Made by a program: the position numbers and the translations under genes. Under the pieces are notes generated by a model. That model did no database searches. It worked only from the letters and a program-made list of their open reading frames with translations, and was not told where the DNA came from. Shown one piece after another: positions 1 to 8,657 of a stretch of 58,673 nt of DNA (the stretch's first letter is position 1; every line of letters begins with the position of its first letter). The DNA is from Pseudomonadota bacterium (GTDB lineage Bacteria; Pseudomonadota; Gammaproteobacteria; Arenicellales; UBA868): the NCBI GenBank assembly GCA_002718155.1, contig PBDS01000048.1:27562-86234 (forward strand), read 5' to 3'.

Positions 1-69
1 CCTGGAAAGAAACAGGCCTGGGTGGTCCAATTGTTGCTCAGTCGTTTGTAAATTAAGATATGTAAAGTA

Positions 70-96
70 TTGAAAGTATGAATGTTAATCTATAAC
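70..96 (+). promoter_or_regulatory. Possible vegetative promoter of rpoH
   Basis: TTGAAA at 70-75 and TATAAC at 91-96 resemble -35 and -10 hexamers. The 15-base spacer is shorter than ideal. A start near base 103 would place the CIRCE operator at the beginning of the transcript, which is its usual position. The region is AT-rich and other pairings are possible. Confidence 0.35.
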
Positions 97-112
97 AACC
101 ATCGAAAAAATA

Positions 113-139
113 TTAGCACTCTAGGTTAAAGAGTGCTAA
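113..139. promoter_or_regulatory. CIRCE operator (HrcA binding site) upstream of rpoH
   Basis: TTAGCACTC at 113-121 and GAGTGCTAA at 131-139 are separated by exactly nine bases. This is the full CIRCE consensus with no mismatch. CIRCE is the operator of the repressor HrcA, normally found before groESL or dnaK. Here it lies 32 bases before the rpoH start codon, so HrcA would repress synthesis of the heat-shock sigma factor under non-stress conditions. Assignment to HrcA follows from the exact motif; hrcA itself is not in the window. Confidence 0.93.
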
Positions 140-171
140 AATAGGCTCGTGTTAACAGTGTTGGAGAAATC

Positions 172-1032
172 ATGAGCCAGACGTTACCCATCGCATTGGA
201 ACTTGGGCCCGCTCAGGGTCTGACCCGCTATCTGCAGGCAATCAACGCGGCGCCGATTCTCTCGGAGAAAGAGGAAAAGGAACTGGCCCGCCGCTTCAGC
301 GAGACGCAGGACCTCGAAGCCGCCAGGACGCTGGTATTTTCTCACTTGCGTTACGTGGCTTCCATCGCCCGCGGGTTTACCGGTTATGGCTTGCCGCTCG
401 CCGACCTTATCCAGGAAGGCAATGTGGGTCTGATGAAGGCCGTGAAACGTTTCGATCATGAGCGTGACGTCCGCCTGGTGTCATTCGCAGTCCATTGGAT
501 CAAAGCCGAAATTTATGAGTACGTTGTCCGTAACTGGCGCATGGTCAAGGTCGCAACCACTAAAGCTCAGCGAAAGCTGTTTTTTAATCTGCGTAAGAAC
601 AGACGCCGTCTTGGTTGGATGAGGCAGGACGAAGTCGACGTGATGGCTGATGAACTGGGTGTGAATACTGACACTGTCCGCGAGATGGAGATGCGTATGA
701 CAGGGGTGGACGTATCGTTCGATGCCGATGTAGACGATGATGACGAGATACGATTACCGGCTCCGGCTGAGACGCTCGCCGACTATAGCAGCGATCCGGG
801 CGTGTTGGTTGCCCGTGCCGATGAAGCACGGTTAAAGCGGACACAACTGGCCAGGGCACTTTCGGTTCTGGATCAGCGCAGTCGCGACATCATCCAGGCT
901 CGCTGGCTGAGTGACAGTGGCGAGAAACTCACTTTGGCGGAGCTTGCTGGAAAATACAATGTTTCAGCCGAACGTATCCGTCAGATCGAGAAAAGAGCAC
1001 TGGAGCAGATGCAGCTCGCAGTTGCCGATTGA
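172..1032 (+). CDS. rpoH: RNA polymerase heat-shock sigma factor RpoH (sigma-32)
   Basis: Alternative sigma factor that directs RNA polymerase to heat-shock promoters. At 286 residues it has the usual RpoH length. Region 2 carries DLIQEGNVGLMKAVKRFD, and the RpoH box QRKLFFNLRKNRRRL (about residues 132-146) separates it from vegetative sigma factors. Region 4 ends with a helix-turn-helix containing SAERIRQIEKRALEQM. The ATG at 172 has GGAG five bases upstream. In many gammaproteobacteria rpoH follows ftsEX; the 171 bases before it here hold only the promoter region, so what lies further upstream cannot be seen, and argG follows after a terminator. A perfect CIRCE operator sits in its leader. 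Target-like promoters occur before clpB and htpG in the same window. Confidence 0.97.
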   Translation: MSQTLPIALELGPAQGLTRYLQAINAAPILSEKEEKELARRFSETQDLEAARTLVFSHLRYVASIARGFTGYGLPLADLIQEGNVGLMKAVKRFDHERDVRLVSFAVHWIKAEIYEYVVRNWRMVKVATTKAQRKLFFNLRKNRRRLGWMRQDEVDVMADELGVNTDTVREMEMRMTGVDVSFDADVDDDDEIRLPAPAETLADYSSDPGVLVARADEARLKRTQLARALSVLDQRSRDIIQARWLSDSGEKLTLAELAGKYNVSAERIRQIEKRALEQMQLAVAD

Positions 1033-1057
1033 AGGGTCAAGATATTATTCAGTAAGC

Positions 1058-1087
1058 AAGCCCCCAGATAGGGGGCTTCCGTTTTCT
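1058..1087 (+). terminator. Rho-independent terminator after rpoH
   Basis: AAGCCCCC (1058-1065) and GGGGGCTT (1071-1078) form a perfect 8-bp stem with the loop AGATA, followed by CCGTTTTCT. It lies 26 bases after the rpoH stop codon and separates rpoH from argG. Confidence 0.85.
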
Positions 1088-1105
1088 GGGGTCGCTATTC
1101 GTTAC

Positions 1106-1114
1106 TGTTATAAT
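1106..1114 (+). promoter_or_regulatory. Extended -10 promoter of argG
   Basis: TGTTATAAT matches the extended -10 pattern TGnTATAAT, with a perfect TATAAT at 1109-1114. No good -35 hexamer is visible at 17 bases, as expected for extended -10 promoters. It lies between the rpoH terminator and argG. I see no clear ArgR box. Confidence 0.55.
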
Positions 1115-1192
1115 GAGCACCGTTACTAAGCGTGTTTGCCCCGTCGTCTCTTCACAATCTTCCGGACAGGCCTTGAGCCCGAGCCCACCGAA

Positions 1193-2398
1193 ATGATCAA
1201 CAAAACCGTACTCGCGTACTCCGGCGGGCTCGACACCTCGATCATACTTAAATGGCTTCAAGATCAGTACGATTGCGAGGTCGTGACGTTTACAGCGGAT
1301 CTTGGACAGCAGGAGGAAATCGAACCGGCGCGCGAGAAGGCAGCGGGGCTCGGGGTCGCGGAGATATTTATTGAGGATTTACGCGAAGAGTTTGCCCGCG
1401 ACTATATTTTCCCGATGTTTCGTGCCAACGCGGTTTATGAAGGCGAGTATCTACTCGGAACTTCTATCGCCAGACCGTTAATTGCCAAGCGGTTGGTTGA
1501 AATTGCTGAATCTACCCGCGCAGATGCGATCTCCCACGGCGCGACAGGCAAAGGCAACGATCAGGTCCGTTTTGAGCTGAATGCGTATGCCTTGAATCCT
1601 AACATCAAGATCATCGCACCCTGGCGTGAATGGGAACTTAGCTCGCGTGACAGCCTGATTGCCTACGCTCATCAGCACGGGCTACCAGTCGATGATCGTT
1701 TCTCCCATTCTATGGATGCAAATCTTCTACACATCTCCTATGAGGGTGGTGAACTCGAAGATCCATGGGTGACGCCCGGCGAATCAATCTGGCGCTGGAC
1801 CGTTTCGGTCAAAGATGCGCCTGATAAACCTGAGATCATTGAATTGAATTTCGAACATGGCGATCCGGTTGCTATCAACGCTGAGAGCTTCACACCTGGT
1901 GCGATGATGGAAAGGCTCAACGAGTTGGGTGCGCGGCATGGAATCGGTCGAACCGACCTTGTTGAAAATCGGTATGTTGGCATGAAATCCAGAGGTTGTT
2001 ACGAAACGCCAGGTGGCACGATACTGCTCAAGGCGCATCGGGCAATAGAGTCGATCACGCTGGATCGTGAAGTAGCGCATCTCAAGGACGACCTGATGCC
2101 ACGCTATGCCAAGCTGATCTATAACGGTTATTGGTTCTCGCCAGAGCGTAGGCTCATGCAGGAGATGATCGACCAGTCGCAGATGTATGTTACCGGTCTG
2201 GTGAAACTAGAATTATACAAGGGCAACGTTACTGTACTGGGACGCCGTTCGGATAACTCACTGTACGATGAAACCATCGCAACTTTTGAAGACGATGGTG
2301 GTGCTTACCAGCAGCGTGATGCGGAAGGGTTCATAAAGTTGAATGCGCTGCGCATGCGGGTTGCGGCCAGCAAGGGGCGCCGGCAGAGCACCGACTAG
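1193..2398 (+). CDS. argG: Argininosuccinate synthase
   Basis: Joins citrulline and aspartate with ATP to give argininosuccinate, the penultimate step of arginine synthesis, in the cytosol. The protein opens with the PP-loop ATPase motif AYSGGLDTS and contains [12 protein letters not shown], both characteristic of ArgG. I place the start at the ATG at 1193 ([12 protein letters not shown], 401 residues) because the 19 extra residues in the longer ORF have no counterpart in the family and homologues begin just before the PP-loop. The Shine-Dalgarno sequence is weak. The gene is followed 25 bases later by a lipid A type acyltransferase, so it may be cotranscribed with unrelated LPS genes. Confidence 0.95.
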   Translation: MINKTVLAYSGGLDTSIILKWLQDQYDCEVVTFTADLGQQEEIEPAREKAAGLGVAEIFIEDLREEFARDYIFPMFRANAVYEGEYLLGTSIARPLIAKRLVEIAESTRADAISHGATGKGNDQVRFELNAYALNPNIKIIAPWREWELSSRDSLIAYAHQHGLPVDDRFSHSMDANLLHISYEGGELEDPWVTPGESIWRWTVSVKDAPDKPEIIELNFEHGDPVAINAESFTPGAMMERLNELGARHGIGRTDLVENRYVGMKSRGCYETPGGTILLKAHRAIESITLDREVAHLKDDLMPRYAKLIYNGYWFSPERRLMQEMIDQSQMYVTGLVKLELYKGNVTVLGRRSDNSLYDETIATFEDDGGAYQQRDAEGFIKLNALRMRVAASKGRRQSTD

Positions 2399-2423
2399 TT
2401 CGCTTTAGGTAAGGTGCCCTCAG

Positions 2424-3341
2424 GTGACCCAGCCGCGATTTCAGTGCTCGTTTCTTGCTCCCCGCTACTGGAGCCAGTGGGCCATGATGCTGGGTATCGG
2501 TCTCTGTACATTGCTGCCCCGAAAAGCATCGCTGTGGCTGGGTGACAGATTGGGTAGTATTTTCAGGGCGCGCAATCATAAGCGCAGAAAGATCGCGGAG
2601 ACCAATCTTCGCATGTGCTTTCCGGAGTTGTCCGACTACCAACGCCAGGTTCTGATGCACAGGCACTTTCGATTGTACGGCAGGGCTGTCATCGATCTGG
2701 GTCTGGTCTGGTGGGGAACAAGAGCAAGGCTCGATGACCTGTGCAGGGTATCCGGGGAGCGCATTCTGCGGAATTTGACCCGCTCTGGAAAGCCGGTCCT
2801 GCTGATCACACCGCACACCGTCGGTGTCGACATGGCCGGTGCATGTCTGTCGAGACTAGCGCCCGGGGTGTCAATGATGAAGCGCGCTACCGGTCCCTTG
2901 TTGACCTGGCGGTTGTGGAGGGGAAGAACCCGCTTTGGTGCGACCCTACTAATGCGCGACCAGGGACTGCGACCGATGGTCAAGGCCATGCGCCGGGGGC
3001 GAGTCGGTTACCTGATGCCCGATGAAGACCTGGGTGACGACAGATCCCTGTTTGTGCCATTTTTTGGTGTCAGCACAGCGACCTTGCCTGTGGTGGGTTG
3101 GTTGGCGCGCCTGACCGCCGCCGCGGTACTGCCGGTGTTTATCGAGTTCGGGGAGTCGGGGCAGTATAAGGTCGCTATCCACCCCCCGCTGGACGATTTT
3201 CCGTCCGGAGACCCCCATGTTGACGCAGCAAAGGTGAATGCGGTCTTTGAGGCTGGGATTCGTGAGGCACCAGAACAGACTCTCTGGAGTTTGAAATGGT
3301 TCAGGACGCGCCCGGCCGGTGAGCCGTCACCCTACAGCTGA
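2424..3341 (+). CDS. Lipid A biosynthesis acyltransferase (LpxL/LpxM family)
   Basis: Inner-membrane-associated lysophospholipid-type acyltransferase, expected to add a secondary acyl chain to Kdo-lipid A or a related lipid. The length (305 residues) fits the family. The HX4D/E catalytic motif is seen as HTVGVD near residue 130, and the distal block LMPDEDLGDDRSLFVPFFG matches the conserved family region. A hydrophobic N-terminus near residues 15-30 could anchor it. The start is GTG, with TAAGGT eight bases upstream. The neighbouring family 9 glycosyltransferase supports a role in LPS assembly. The sequence does not tell which acyl position is modified. Confidence 0.85.
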   Translation: MTQPRFQCSFLAPRYWSQWAMMLGIGLCTLLPRKASLWLGDRLGSIFRARNHKRRKIAETNLRMCFPELSDYQRQVLMHRHFRLYGRAVIDLGLVWWGTRARLDDLCRVSGERILRNLTRSGKPVLLITPHTVGVDMAGACLSRLAPGVSMMKRATGPLLTWRLWRGRTRFGATLLMRDQGLRPMVKAMRRGRVGYLMPDEDLGDDRSLFVPFFGVSTATLPVVGWLARLTAAAVLPVFIEFGESGQYKVAIHPPLDDFPSGDPHVDAAKVNAVFEAGIREAPEQTLWSLKWFRTRPAGEPSPYS

Positions 3342-3348
3342 TCGCCCG

Positions 3349-4365
3349 ATGGTAGACGCTGGGCCTGTGAAAATTCTGGTGATCAAACAGACTTCTCTAG
3401 GTGATGTTCTCCACGCAACGGCGATTCTCCGGTCGATACGCAAGGCTTACCCTACCGCACAGCTGGCCTTTCTGACCTCGACCACAGCAGCAGATATCCT
3501 GCGCTATAACCCGAGAATTGATGAGCTGTTGTTGTTTGACAGGTACAGAGTCAAACGCGATTGGTGGCGGCACCCCGCTTGGGTCCTGAGGCATATTTTG
3601 GAAACCATGCAGGTTGTTCGCCGCGAACAGTACGATCTGGTGGTAGATCTGCAGGGGAGTTGGAAAACGGTCATTTTTCTATGGGCTGCCAGAGCCAGAA
3701 GGCGGCTGGTCAAGGGCCGCTGGTGGTTCGCAGAACAGTTCAGGCAACCACAACTGCATGCTATTCAAGAGATGGAGGGCGTACTGGGTCTTGCCGGAAT
3801 AGCACCTGCGAGTCGGTCATTGGAGATCTTCGTTTCCGATAGCGAACGGGGCGCTATAACCACCAGGCTGGATGAGTTGGGTCTAGCAGGTCGCAAACTG
3901 GCCCTGTTCAGTCCGATGACACGCTGGCAGACCAAGAATTGGCCATTGGAGAATTTTGTATCGCTTGCAGGAAAGCTGCCGGATGACTGGTTCGTGGTGT
4001 TGACCGGTTCAGAGGCCCAGCGAGCGAGTCTTAATGCGCTCACCGAATGCCTGTCATCGGGACGCGCAGCCTGTCTCGCGGGCCAGCTGACGCTGCTTGA
4101 ATTCTCCGAGTTGGTTGGCCGGGCAGATCTGGTGGTTACCGGGGACAGTTTCCCGATGCATCTTGCCGCCGCGCAGGACCGGCCACTGGTGGCACTGTTC
4201 GGGCCGACTGATGAGAGTCGTGTTGGGCCGCTGGGCATTGGAACGGTGGTGCGGGCCGATGTGGAGTGTCGTCGTTGTTATCGCCGTGCGCGATGTGACA
4301 GACGCTGTATCGAAAAGATCACTGTGGATCAGGTTTTGGCCGCGGTGAACCGCGCAACGACCTGA
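3349..4365 (+). CDS. Glycosyltransferase family 9 (ADP-heptose:LPS heptosyltransferase-like)
   Basis: Probable LPS inner-core glycosyltransferase using ADP-heptose. The N-terminus VKILVIKQTSLGDVLHATAI is the classic family 9 start, with the GD pair near residue 17. The C-terminal half holds NWPLENF, DLVVTGDSFPMHLAAA and LVALFGPTDESRVGP, which form the nucleotide-sugar site of GT-B enzymes. A Cys-rich C-terminus (CRRC...C...C) is common in the family. The longer GTG start at 3319 would overlap the upstream acyltransferase; ATG 3349 and GTG 3367 are both reasonable and neither has a strong ribosome site. It ends 35 bases from the convergent trkH. Confidence 0.85.
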   Translation: MVDAGPVKILVIKQTSLGDVLHATAILRSIRKAYPTAQLAFLTSTTAADILRYNPRIDELLLFDRYRVKRDWWRHPAWVLRHILETMQVVRREQYDLVVDLQGSWKTVIFLWAARARRRLVKGRWWFAEQFRQPQLHAIQEMEGVLGLAGIAPASRSLEIFVSDSERGAITTRLDELGLAGRKLALFSPMTRWQTKNWPLENFVSLAGKLPDDWFVVLTGSEAQRASLNALTECLSSGRAACLAGQLTLLEFSELVGRADLVVTGDSFPMHLAAAQDRPLVALFGPTDESRVGPLGIGTVVRADVECRRCYRRARCDRRCIEKITVDQVLAAVNRATT

Positions 4366-4400
4366 GCATCGACGGGGCAAATCGCGGGTTGGCTGAAAAC

Positions 4401-5852
4401 TCAAGTTCGCCAGAAAGCTGGAGACAACAGTACCAGCAGGGTAAAGATCTCAAGCCGGCCCAGCAGCATGCTGACAGCCAGTATCCATTTCCCGGCAACG
4501 TTGATTCCGGCGTAGTTCTCAGCAACTGCGCCCAGTCCAGGACCAAGGTTGTTGAGACAGGCGGTGACCGACGAGAACGCCGTCACCAAGTCGGCGCCTG
4601 TCGCTGTCATCGCCAGTGAAAGCAGAACGTAACTCAGGATGTAGAGGGCAAAAAATCCCCACACCGCGTCGATGACCTGATCGGGAACTGGTCTGCCGCC
4701 GAGTTTGATTGGGATCAGTGCGCTCGGGTGAATCAGTTGGTCAATTTCACGTCGACCCTGTTTGTATAGAAGGATAACGCGGATGATCTTCATTCCACCG
4801 GCCGTGGACCCCGCACAACCGCCCATGGCACTCATAAGTATCAGCATGATCGGCAGAAAAGTTGGCCACCAGTGGAAACCCGATGTCGTGAAGCCGGTGG
4901 TGGTCGCGATCGACACGACATGAAATATGCCATGCCAGAAGGCCTCGCCGGTTTCCTGGTAGGTATGAAACGCAAACAGCGTTGCAAGTACTACTGTGGC
5001 AACGATGACTATGCTTCCAAGAAAGGTTCCCACTTCAGGGTCTTTCAGATAGAGGCCCAGCCGGCGGTCGCGCAGTGCCGTGAAGTGCAGGGCAAAATTG
5101 ATACCTGAAACCAGCATGAAAACACAGGCTATTGCAGCGATGGTCGGGCTGTTGAAGAAACCGATACTCTGATCATGGGTAGAAAAGCCACCGATAGCGA
5201 CAGTCGAGAAGCTGTGGCCTACCGCATCGAACAGACTCATTCCGGCGAGCCAGTAGGCCAGTGCACAGGCGACGGTCAGACCCAGGTAGATGTACCACAG
5301 GGCCTTGGCAGTCTCCTTGATCCGCGGGGTGAGTTTCTTGTCTTTTGCCGGGCCAGGTGCTTCAGCTCGGTAAAGCTGCATTCCGCCGATGCCGAGCATG
5401 GGCATAACCGCTACGGCCAGGACAATGATGCCCATGCCACCGAGCCACTGAAGTTGTTGACGGTAGTAGAGGATGGATGGCGGCAGATCGTCAATGCCCA
5501 TCAAGACGGTCGCTCCGGTGGTGGTCAACCCGGACATTGCTTCAAAAAAAGCTTCGGTCAATGACATCGCGGGTTCAGGAGCCAGCAGGAAAGGAATCGC
5601 TCCGAACCCAGCCAGCACGGTCCAGAACAGGACGACGATCAGAAAGCCATCTCGGAGCCTGGGTTCTTGGGGGTGCTGTTTGACGGGCCACCATAATATG
5701 AGGCCAGTGAGGAGGGTGATGATTAACGCCAACGCGAAGGGCGTCGCCCCACCGTCGCCGATGATGAGACTGATCATCAGTGGGGGCAGCAAAGAGGTGC
5801 TGAACATCATCAACAATATCCCGAGAATCTTCAACACGGCCTGTAATTGCAT
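4401..5852 (-). CDS. trkH: Trk potassium uptake protein TrkH
   Basis: Membrane subunit of the low-affinity Trk potassium uptake system. It is 483 residues, the same as typical TrkH, with many hydrophobic segments and repeated pore-loop blocks such as EAMSGLTTTGATVL, STVAIGGFSTHD, IATTTGFTTSGFHWWP and SSVTACLNNLGPGLG. The glycines in these blocks form the selectivity filter. It lies 15 bases downstream of trkA on the same strand, so the channel and its gating subunit are made together. It is the last gene of the def-to-trkH block. Confidence 0.96.
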   Translation of the reverse strand: MQLQAVLKILGILLMMFSTSLLPPLMISLIIGDGGATPFALALIITLLTGLILWWPVKQHPQEPRLRDGFLIVVLFWTVLAGFGAIPFLLAPEPAMSLTEAFFEAMSGLTTTGATVLMGIDDLPPSILYYRQQLQWLGGMGIIVLAVAVMPMLGIGGMQLYRAEAPGPAKDKKLTPRIKETAKALWYIYLGLTVACALAYWLAGMSLFDAVGHSFSTVAIGGFSTHDQSIGFFNSPTIAAIACVFMLVSGINFALHFTALRDRRLGLYLKDPEVGTFLGSIVIVATVVLATLFAFHTYQETGEAFWHGIFHVVSIATTTGFTTSGFHWWPTFLPIMLILMSAMGGCAGSTAGGMKIIRVILLYKQGRREIDQLIHPSALIPIKLGGRPVPDQVIDAVWGFFALYILSYVLLSLAMTATGADLVTAFSSVTACLNNLGPGLGAVAENYAGINVAGKWILAVSMLLGRLEIFTLLVLLSPAFWRT

Positions 5853-5867
5853 TGTGGTCGCCCTCGC

Positions 5868-7241
5868 TTAAACGAAGGTCACTTTGACCTGGAACAGGCG
5901 TTCGACGTCGTGGATGTGTCGCTTGTCAATGACGAAAAGAATGACGTGGTCTTCGGGCTCGATAACAGTATCGTGGTGCGGAATAATCACCTCGTCTTTG
6001 CGCATCAATGCGCCGAATGTGGTGCCGGAAGGCAGCGAGATCTCATCGATGCGCCGGCCGACCACGCGGGAGCTGGCGGCGTCGCCGTGGGCGATGGTCT
6101 CGATCGCTTCGGCGGCACCCCGCCTGAGCGAATGGACTGCCACCATGTCTCCGCGGCGTACATGCGTCAGGAGAGAGCCCACGGTCTCCTGGCTGGGAGA
6201 GATGGCTATATCGAGTAAGCTCTCGATCAATTCGACATAGGCAGAACGGTTGATAAGCGCCATGGTTCGGTGGGCACCCAGCCGTTTTGCGAGCATCGCA
6301 GAGAGGATATTGGCCTCGTCGTCATTGGTCAGGGCGCAGAAAACATCCATCGAGTCGATGTTTTCCTGCAGCATCAGTTCTTCATCGGCTGCATCCCCGT
6401 GCAGGACGACCGTATTTTCCAGCTGTTCGGCGGCTTGCCGGGCTCGTATGGATCCGTGTTCTATGAGCTTGACGTGGTAATGGTCCTGCTCCAGTCGTCT
6501 GGCCAGCTGCCCGCCGATGTTGCCGGCGCCGGCCAGCATGATTCTTCGCCCGGGTTTCTCTACGCTGCGCAGTTCACCCATCACGATTGGGATGTCGGGT
6601 GCACCAGCGACGAAAAAAACCTCGTCGTCGGGCTCGATGACCGTGTCTCCTTTCGGGATGATCGGCTGGTTCTGCCGGTAAATGGCAGCTACCCGCGATT
6701 TCACATTGGGCAGATCTTCACGAATAGAACGGAGTTGCCGACCGACTAGTGGCCCTCCGTAATACGCTTTCAGCGCGACCAGCTGAATTTTTCCTCCAGC
6801 GAAGTCAACCACTTGCAGTGCGCCGGGGTACTTGATCAGATGGAGGATTCGCTGCGTGATGACCTGCTCCGGGCTGATAATGACATCTATGGGGATCGAT
6901 TCATCGCAGAAGATCTCCGGGTGACGCAGGTATTCTGCAGAACGGATGCGGGCGATCTTTTTGGGGGTCCGAAACAGGCTATAGGCGACCTGGCAGGCGG
7001 CCATGTTGACTTCATCATGATTGGTGACCGCAAGCACAAGATCAGCGTCCGGTCCGCCGGCCTGTTCGAGAACCCCAGGATGGGCCGCAGCACCAACGAT
7101 GGTACGTATGTCGAGCCGATCCTGCAGGCCCTGGAGTTTTTCTTCGTCGCTGTCTACAAGCGTGACGTCGTTGTCTTCACGGGAGAGGATTTCAGCGGTC
7201 GACAGGCCGACCCGACCGGCGCCCAGGATAATGATCTTCAT
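5868..7241 (-). CDS. trkA: Trk system potassium transport regulator TrkA
   Basis: Cytoplasmic NAD(H)/nucleotide-binding subunit that gates TrkH. At 457 residues it has the duplicated RCK layout: a first Rossmann domain starting MKIIILGAGRVGLSTAEIL, a TrkA_C domain, a second Rossmann domain with RRIMLAGAGNIGGQLARRLE near residue 230, and a second TrkA_C domain. It sits between ntrX (33 bases upstream) and trkH. The ntrYX-trkA-trkH order recurs in gammaproteobacteria, but a regulatory link between NtrX and potassium uptake is only inferred from position. Confidence 0.96.
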   Translation of the reverse strand: MKIIILGAGRVGLSTAEILSREDNDVTLVDSDEEKLQGLQDRLDIRTIVGAAAHPGVLEQAGGPDADLVLAVTNHDEVNMAACQVAYSLFRTPKKIARIRSAEYLRHPEIFCDESIPIDVIISPEQVITQRILHLIKYPGALQVVDFAGGKIQLVALKAYYGGPLVGRQLRSIREDLPNVKSRVAAIYRQNQPIIPKGDTVIEPDDEVFFVAGAPDIPIVMGELRSVEKPGRRIMLAGAGNIGGQLARRLEQDHYHVKLIEHGSIRARQAAEQLENTVVLHGDAADEELMLQENIDSMDVFCALTNDDEANILSAMLAKRLGAHRTMALINRSAYVELIESLLDIAISPSQETVGSLLTHVRRGDMVAVHSLRRGAAEAIETIAHGDAASSRVVGRRIDEISLPSGTTFGALMRKDEVIIPHHDTVIEPEDHVILFVIDKRHIHDVERLFQVKVTFV

Positions 7242-7274
7242 GTTACGCCCTGGACTTGTCCAGTGTTATTGAAT

Positions 7275-8657
7275 TCACGGTCGGTTCTTGACTGACTTCG
7301 GGTCTATGCCCAGTCCTTTGAGTTTTCTGTAAAGGTGGGTCCTTTCCATGCCACAACGTTGAGCCAGTTCGGTCATGTTACCGCCGGCTTGCAAAAGATG
7401 ATAGGAAAAGTAGGCCCGCTCGAACTCTTCCCTGGCTTCTCTGATGGGCTGGTCGAAATCCTGTTTCACGCCTGGTGAGACGTCATGTTCGGCAAGTATA
7501 GCGGTGGTCCCCATCGCTTCGCGGGTCTCTTCTGCATCAATTTCTTCGCTGCTGGTTGTAATGAGCACCCGCTGGACGAAATTGCGCAGTTCACGAACAT
7601 TGCCTGGCCAGGGCCTGTTCCGTAAATAGTTTATAGCGGCAGTCGAGAATCGACGGTAGTCCAGGTTTTCTGCTTCTATGACACGGCTGCTGTAGTAACT
7701 GATCAGGTCTGGAATGTCCTCGCGGTGCTGCCGTAGAGATGGAACAGCCAGGGGCACAGCGCTCAGCCGGTAGAAAAGGTCTTCTCGGAAACTGCCGTGC
7801 CGGATTTTGGCCTCGAGCTCCTGGTTCGACGTTGCAATAATTCTGACATCGAAGTTGAGCAGTGTCCTGCCACCGACCCGGTAAAACCGACCTTCTTCCA
7901 GTGCACCGAGAAGTTTCCCCTGAATGGTAAGGTCCAGATCGCCGACCTCGTCCAGCACGAGGGTGCCACCGTTGGCCTGCTCGAACCGGCCTGCCTGGAT
8001 CCCGTCCTCATTTTCCAGGCCGAAAAGTTCGATCGCGATGCTTTCTGCTGGAATCGCTGCCAGGTTCACTTCTACGAACGGCTGGTCCCGGTGATGACTG
8101 ACCTGATGTAGGGCCCTGACAACGACGCCCTTGCCGGAGCCGGGTTCGCCTCGGACCAGCACCCAGCTGTCACTTGATCCGATGCGGCTTATCTGCCCTC
8201 TGATCTCCTGAATTGCCGGGCTGTGACCGATCAGCTCAGAAGCCGGTTCAAGCTGGTTTCGTAGCCGGGTATTCTCGGTGTACAGTTGGCTGTTCTCAAG
8301 CGCTCGTTCGACAGTAACGAGGAGTTTGGCTGTCGACAACGGTTTTTCGAGAAAGTCATAGGCGCCCAACCGAATCGCCTCTACCGCAGTTTCCACGGTC
8401 CCATGTCCGGAGATCATGACGACTGGCGGTATGCGGCCATTTTGATCGGCCCACTCGGTCAGAAGGGAAACGCCATCGGTGTCCGGCATCCAGATATCGA
8501 GCAGCACAAGGTCAGGCCTGATATCGTAGAATTTGGTCCTTGCAGAGGAGGCATCTCCGGCAGTTTCCACCTGGAAACCCTCGTCTTCCAGGATGTCGCT
8601 GACGACGCGCCGTATATCGGGTTCATCGTCAACGACGAGGATAGTCTTACTGGTCAT
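7275..8657 (-). CDS. ntrX: NtrX-type response regulator with AAA+ domain lacking GAFTGA
   Basis: Response regulator paired with NtrY. The receiver domain (residues 1-120) has the acidic DDEPD pair, the phosphorylation Asp in LVLLDIWMPDTDG, and the Lys in FLEKPLS. The AAA+ domain (about 145-370) has a Walker A variant GEPGSGKG, Walker B GGTLVLDEVGD, and FREDLFYRLSAVPL. The C-terminal Fis-type helix-turn-helix is TELAQRCGMERTHLYRKLKGLG. The stretch where sigma-54 activators carry GAFTGA reads ELFGLENEDGIQAGRFEQ, so the sigma-54 contact loop is missing. This argues for DNA binding without sigma-54 activation, as reported for some NtrX proteins. It overlaps ntrY by four bases. Confidence 0.92.
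   Translation of the reverse strand: MTSKTILVVDDEPDIRRVVSDILEDEGFQVETAGDASSARTKFYDIRPDLVLLDIWMPDTDGVSLLTEWADQNGRIPPVVMISGHGTVETAVEAIRLGAYDFLEKPLSTAKLLVTVERALENSQLYTENTRLRNQLEPASELIGHSPAIQEIRGQISRIGSSDSWVLVRGEPGSGKGVVVRALHQVSHHRDQPFVEVNLAAIPAESIAIELFGLENEDGIQAGRFEQANGGTLVLDEVGDLDLTIQGKLLGALEEGRFYRVGGRTLLNFDVRIIATSNQELEAKIRHGSFREDLFYRLSAVPLAVPSLRQHREDIPDLISYYSSRVIEAENLDYRRFSTAAINYLRNRPWPGNVRELRNFVQRVLITTSSEEIDAEETREAMGTTAILAEHDVSPGVKQDFDQPIREAREEFERAYFSYHLLQAGGNMTELAQRCGMERTHLYRKLKGLGIDPKSVKNRP

Noticed and set aside
1136-1192. N-terminal extension of ArgG
   Set aside because: Residues before [12 protein letters not shown] have no counterpart in ArgG, which normally begins a few residues before the PP-loop.
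3319-3348. GTG start of the family 9 glycosyltransferase at 3319
   Set aside because: It adds ten residues with no family match and overlaps the acyltransferase gene; homologues start close to KILVIK.
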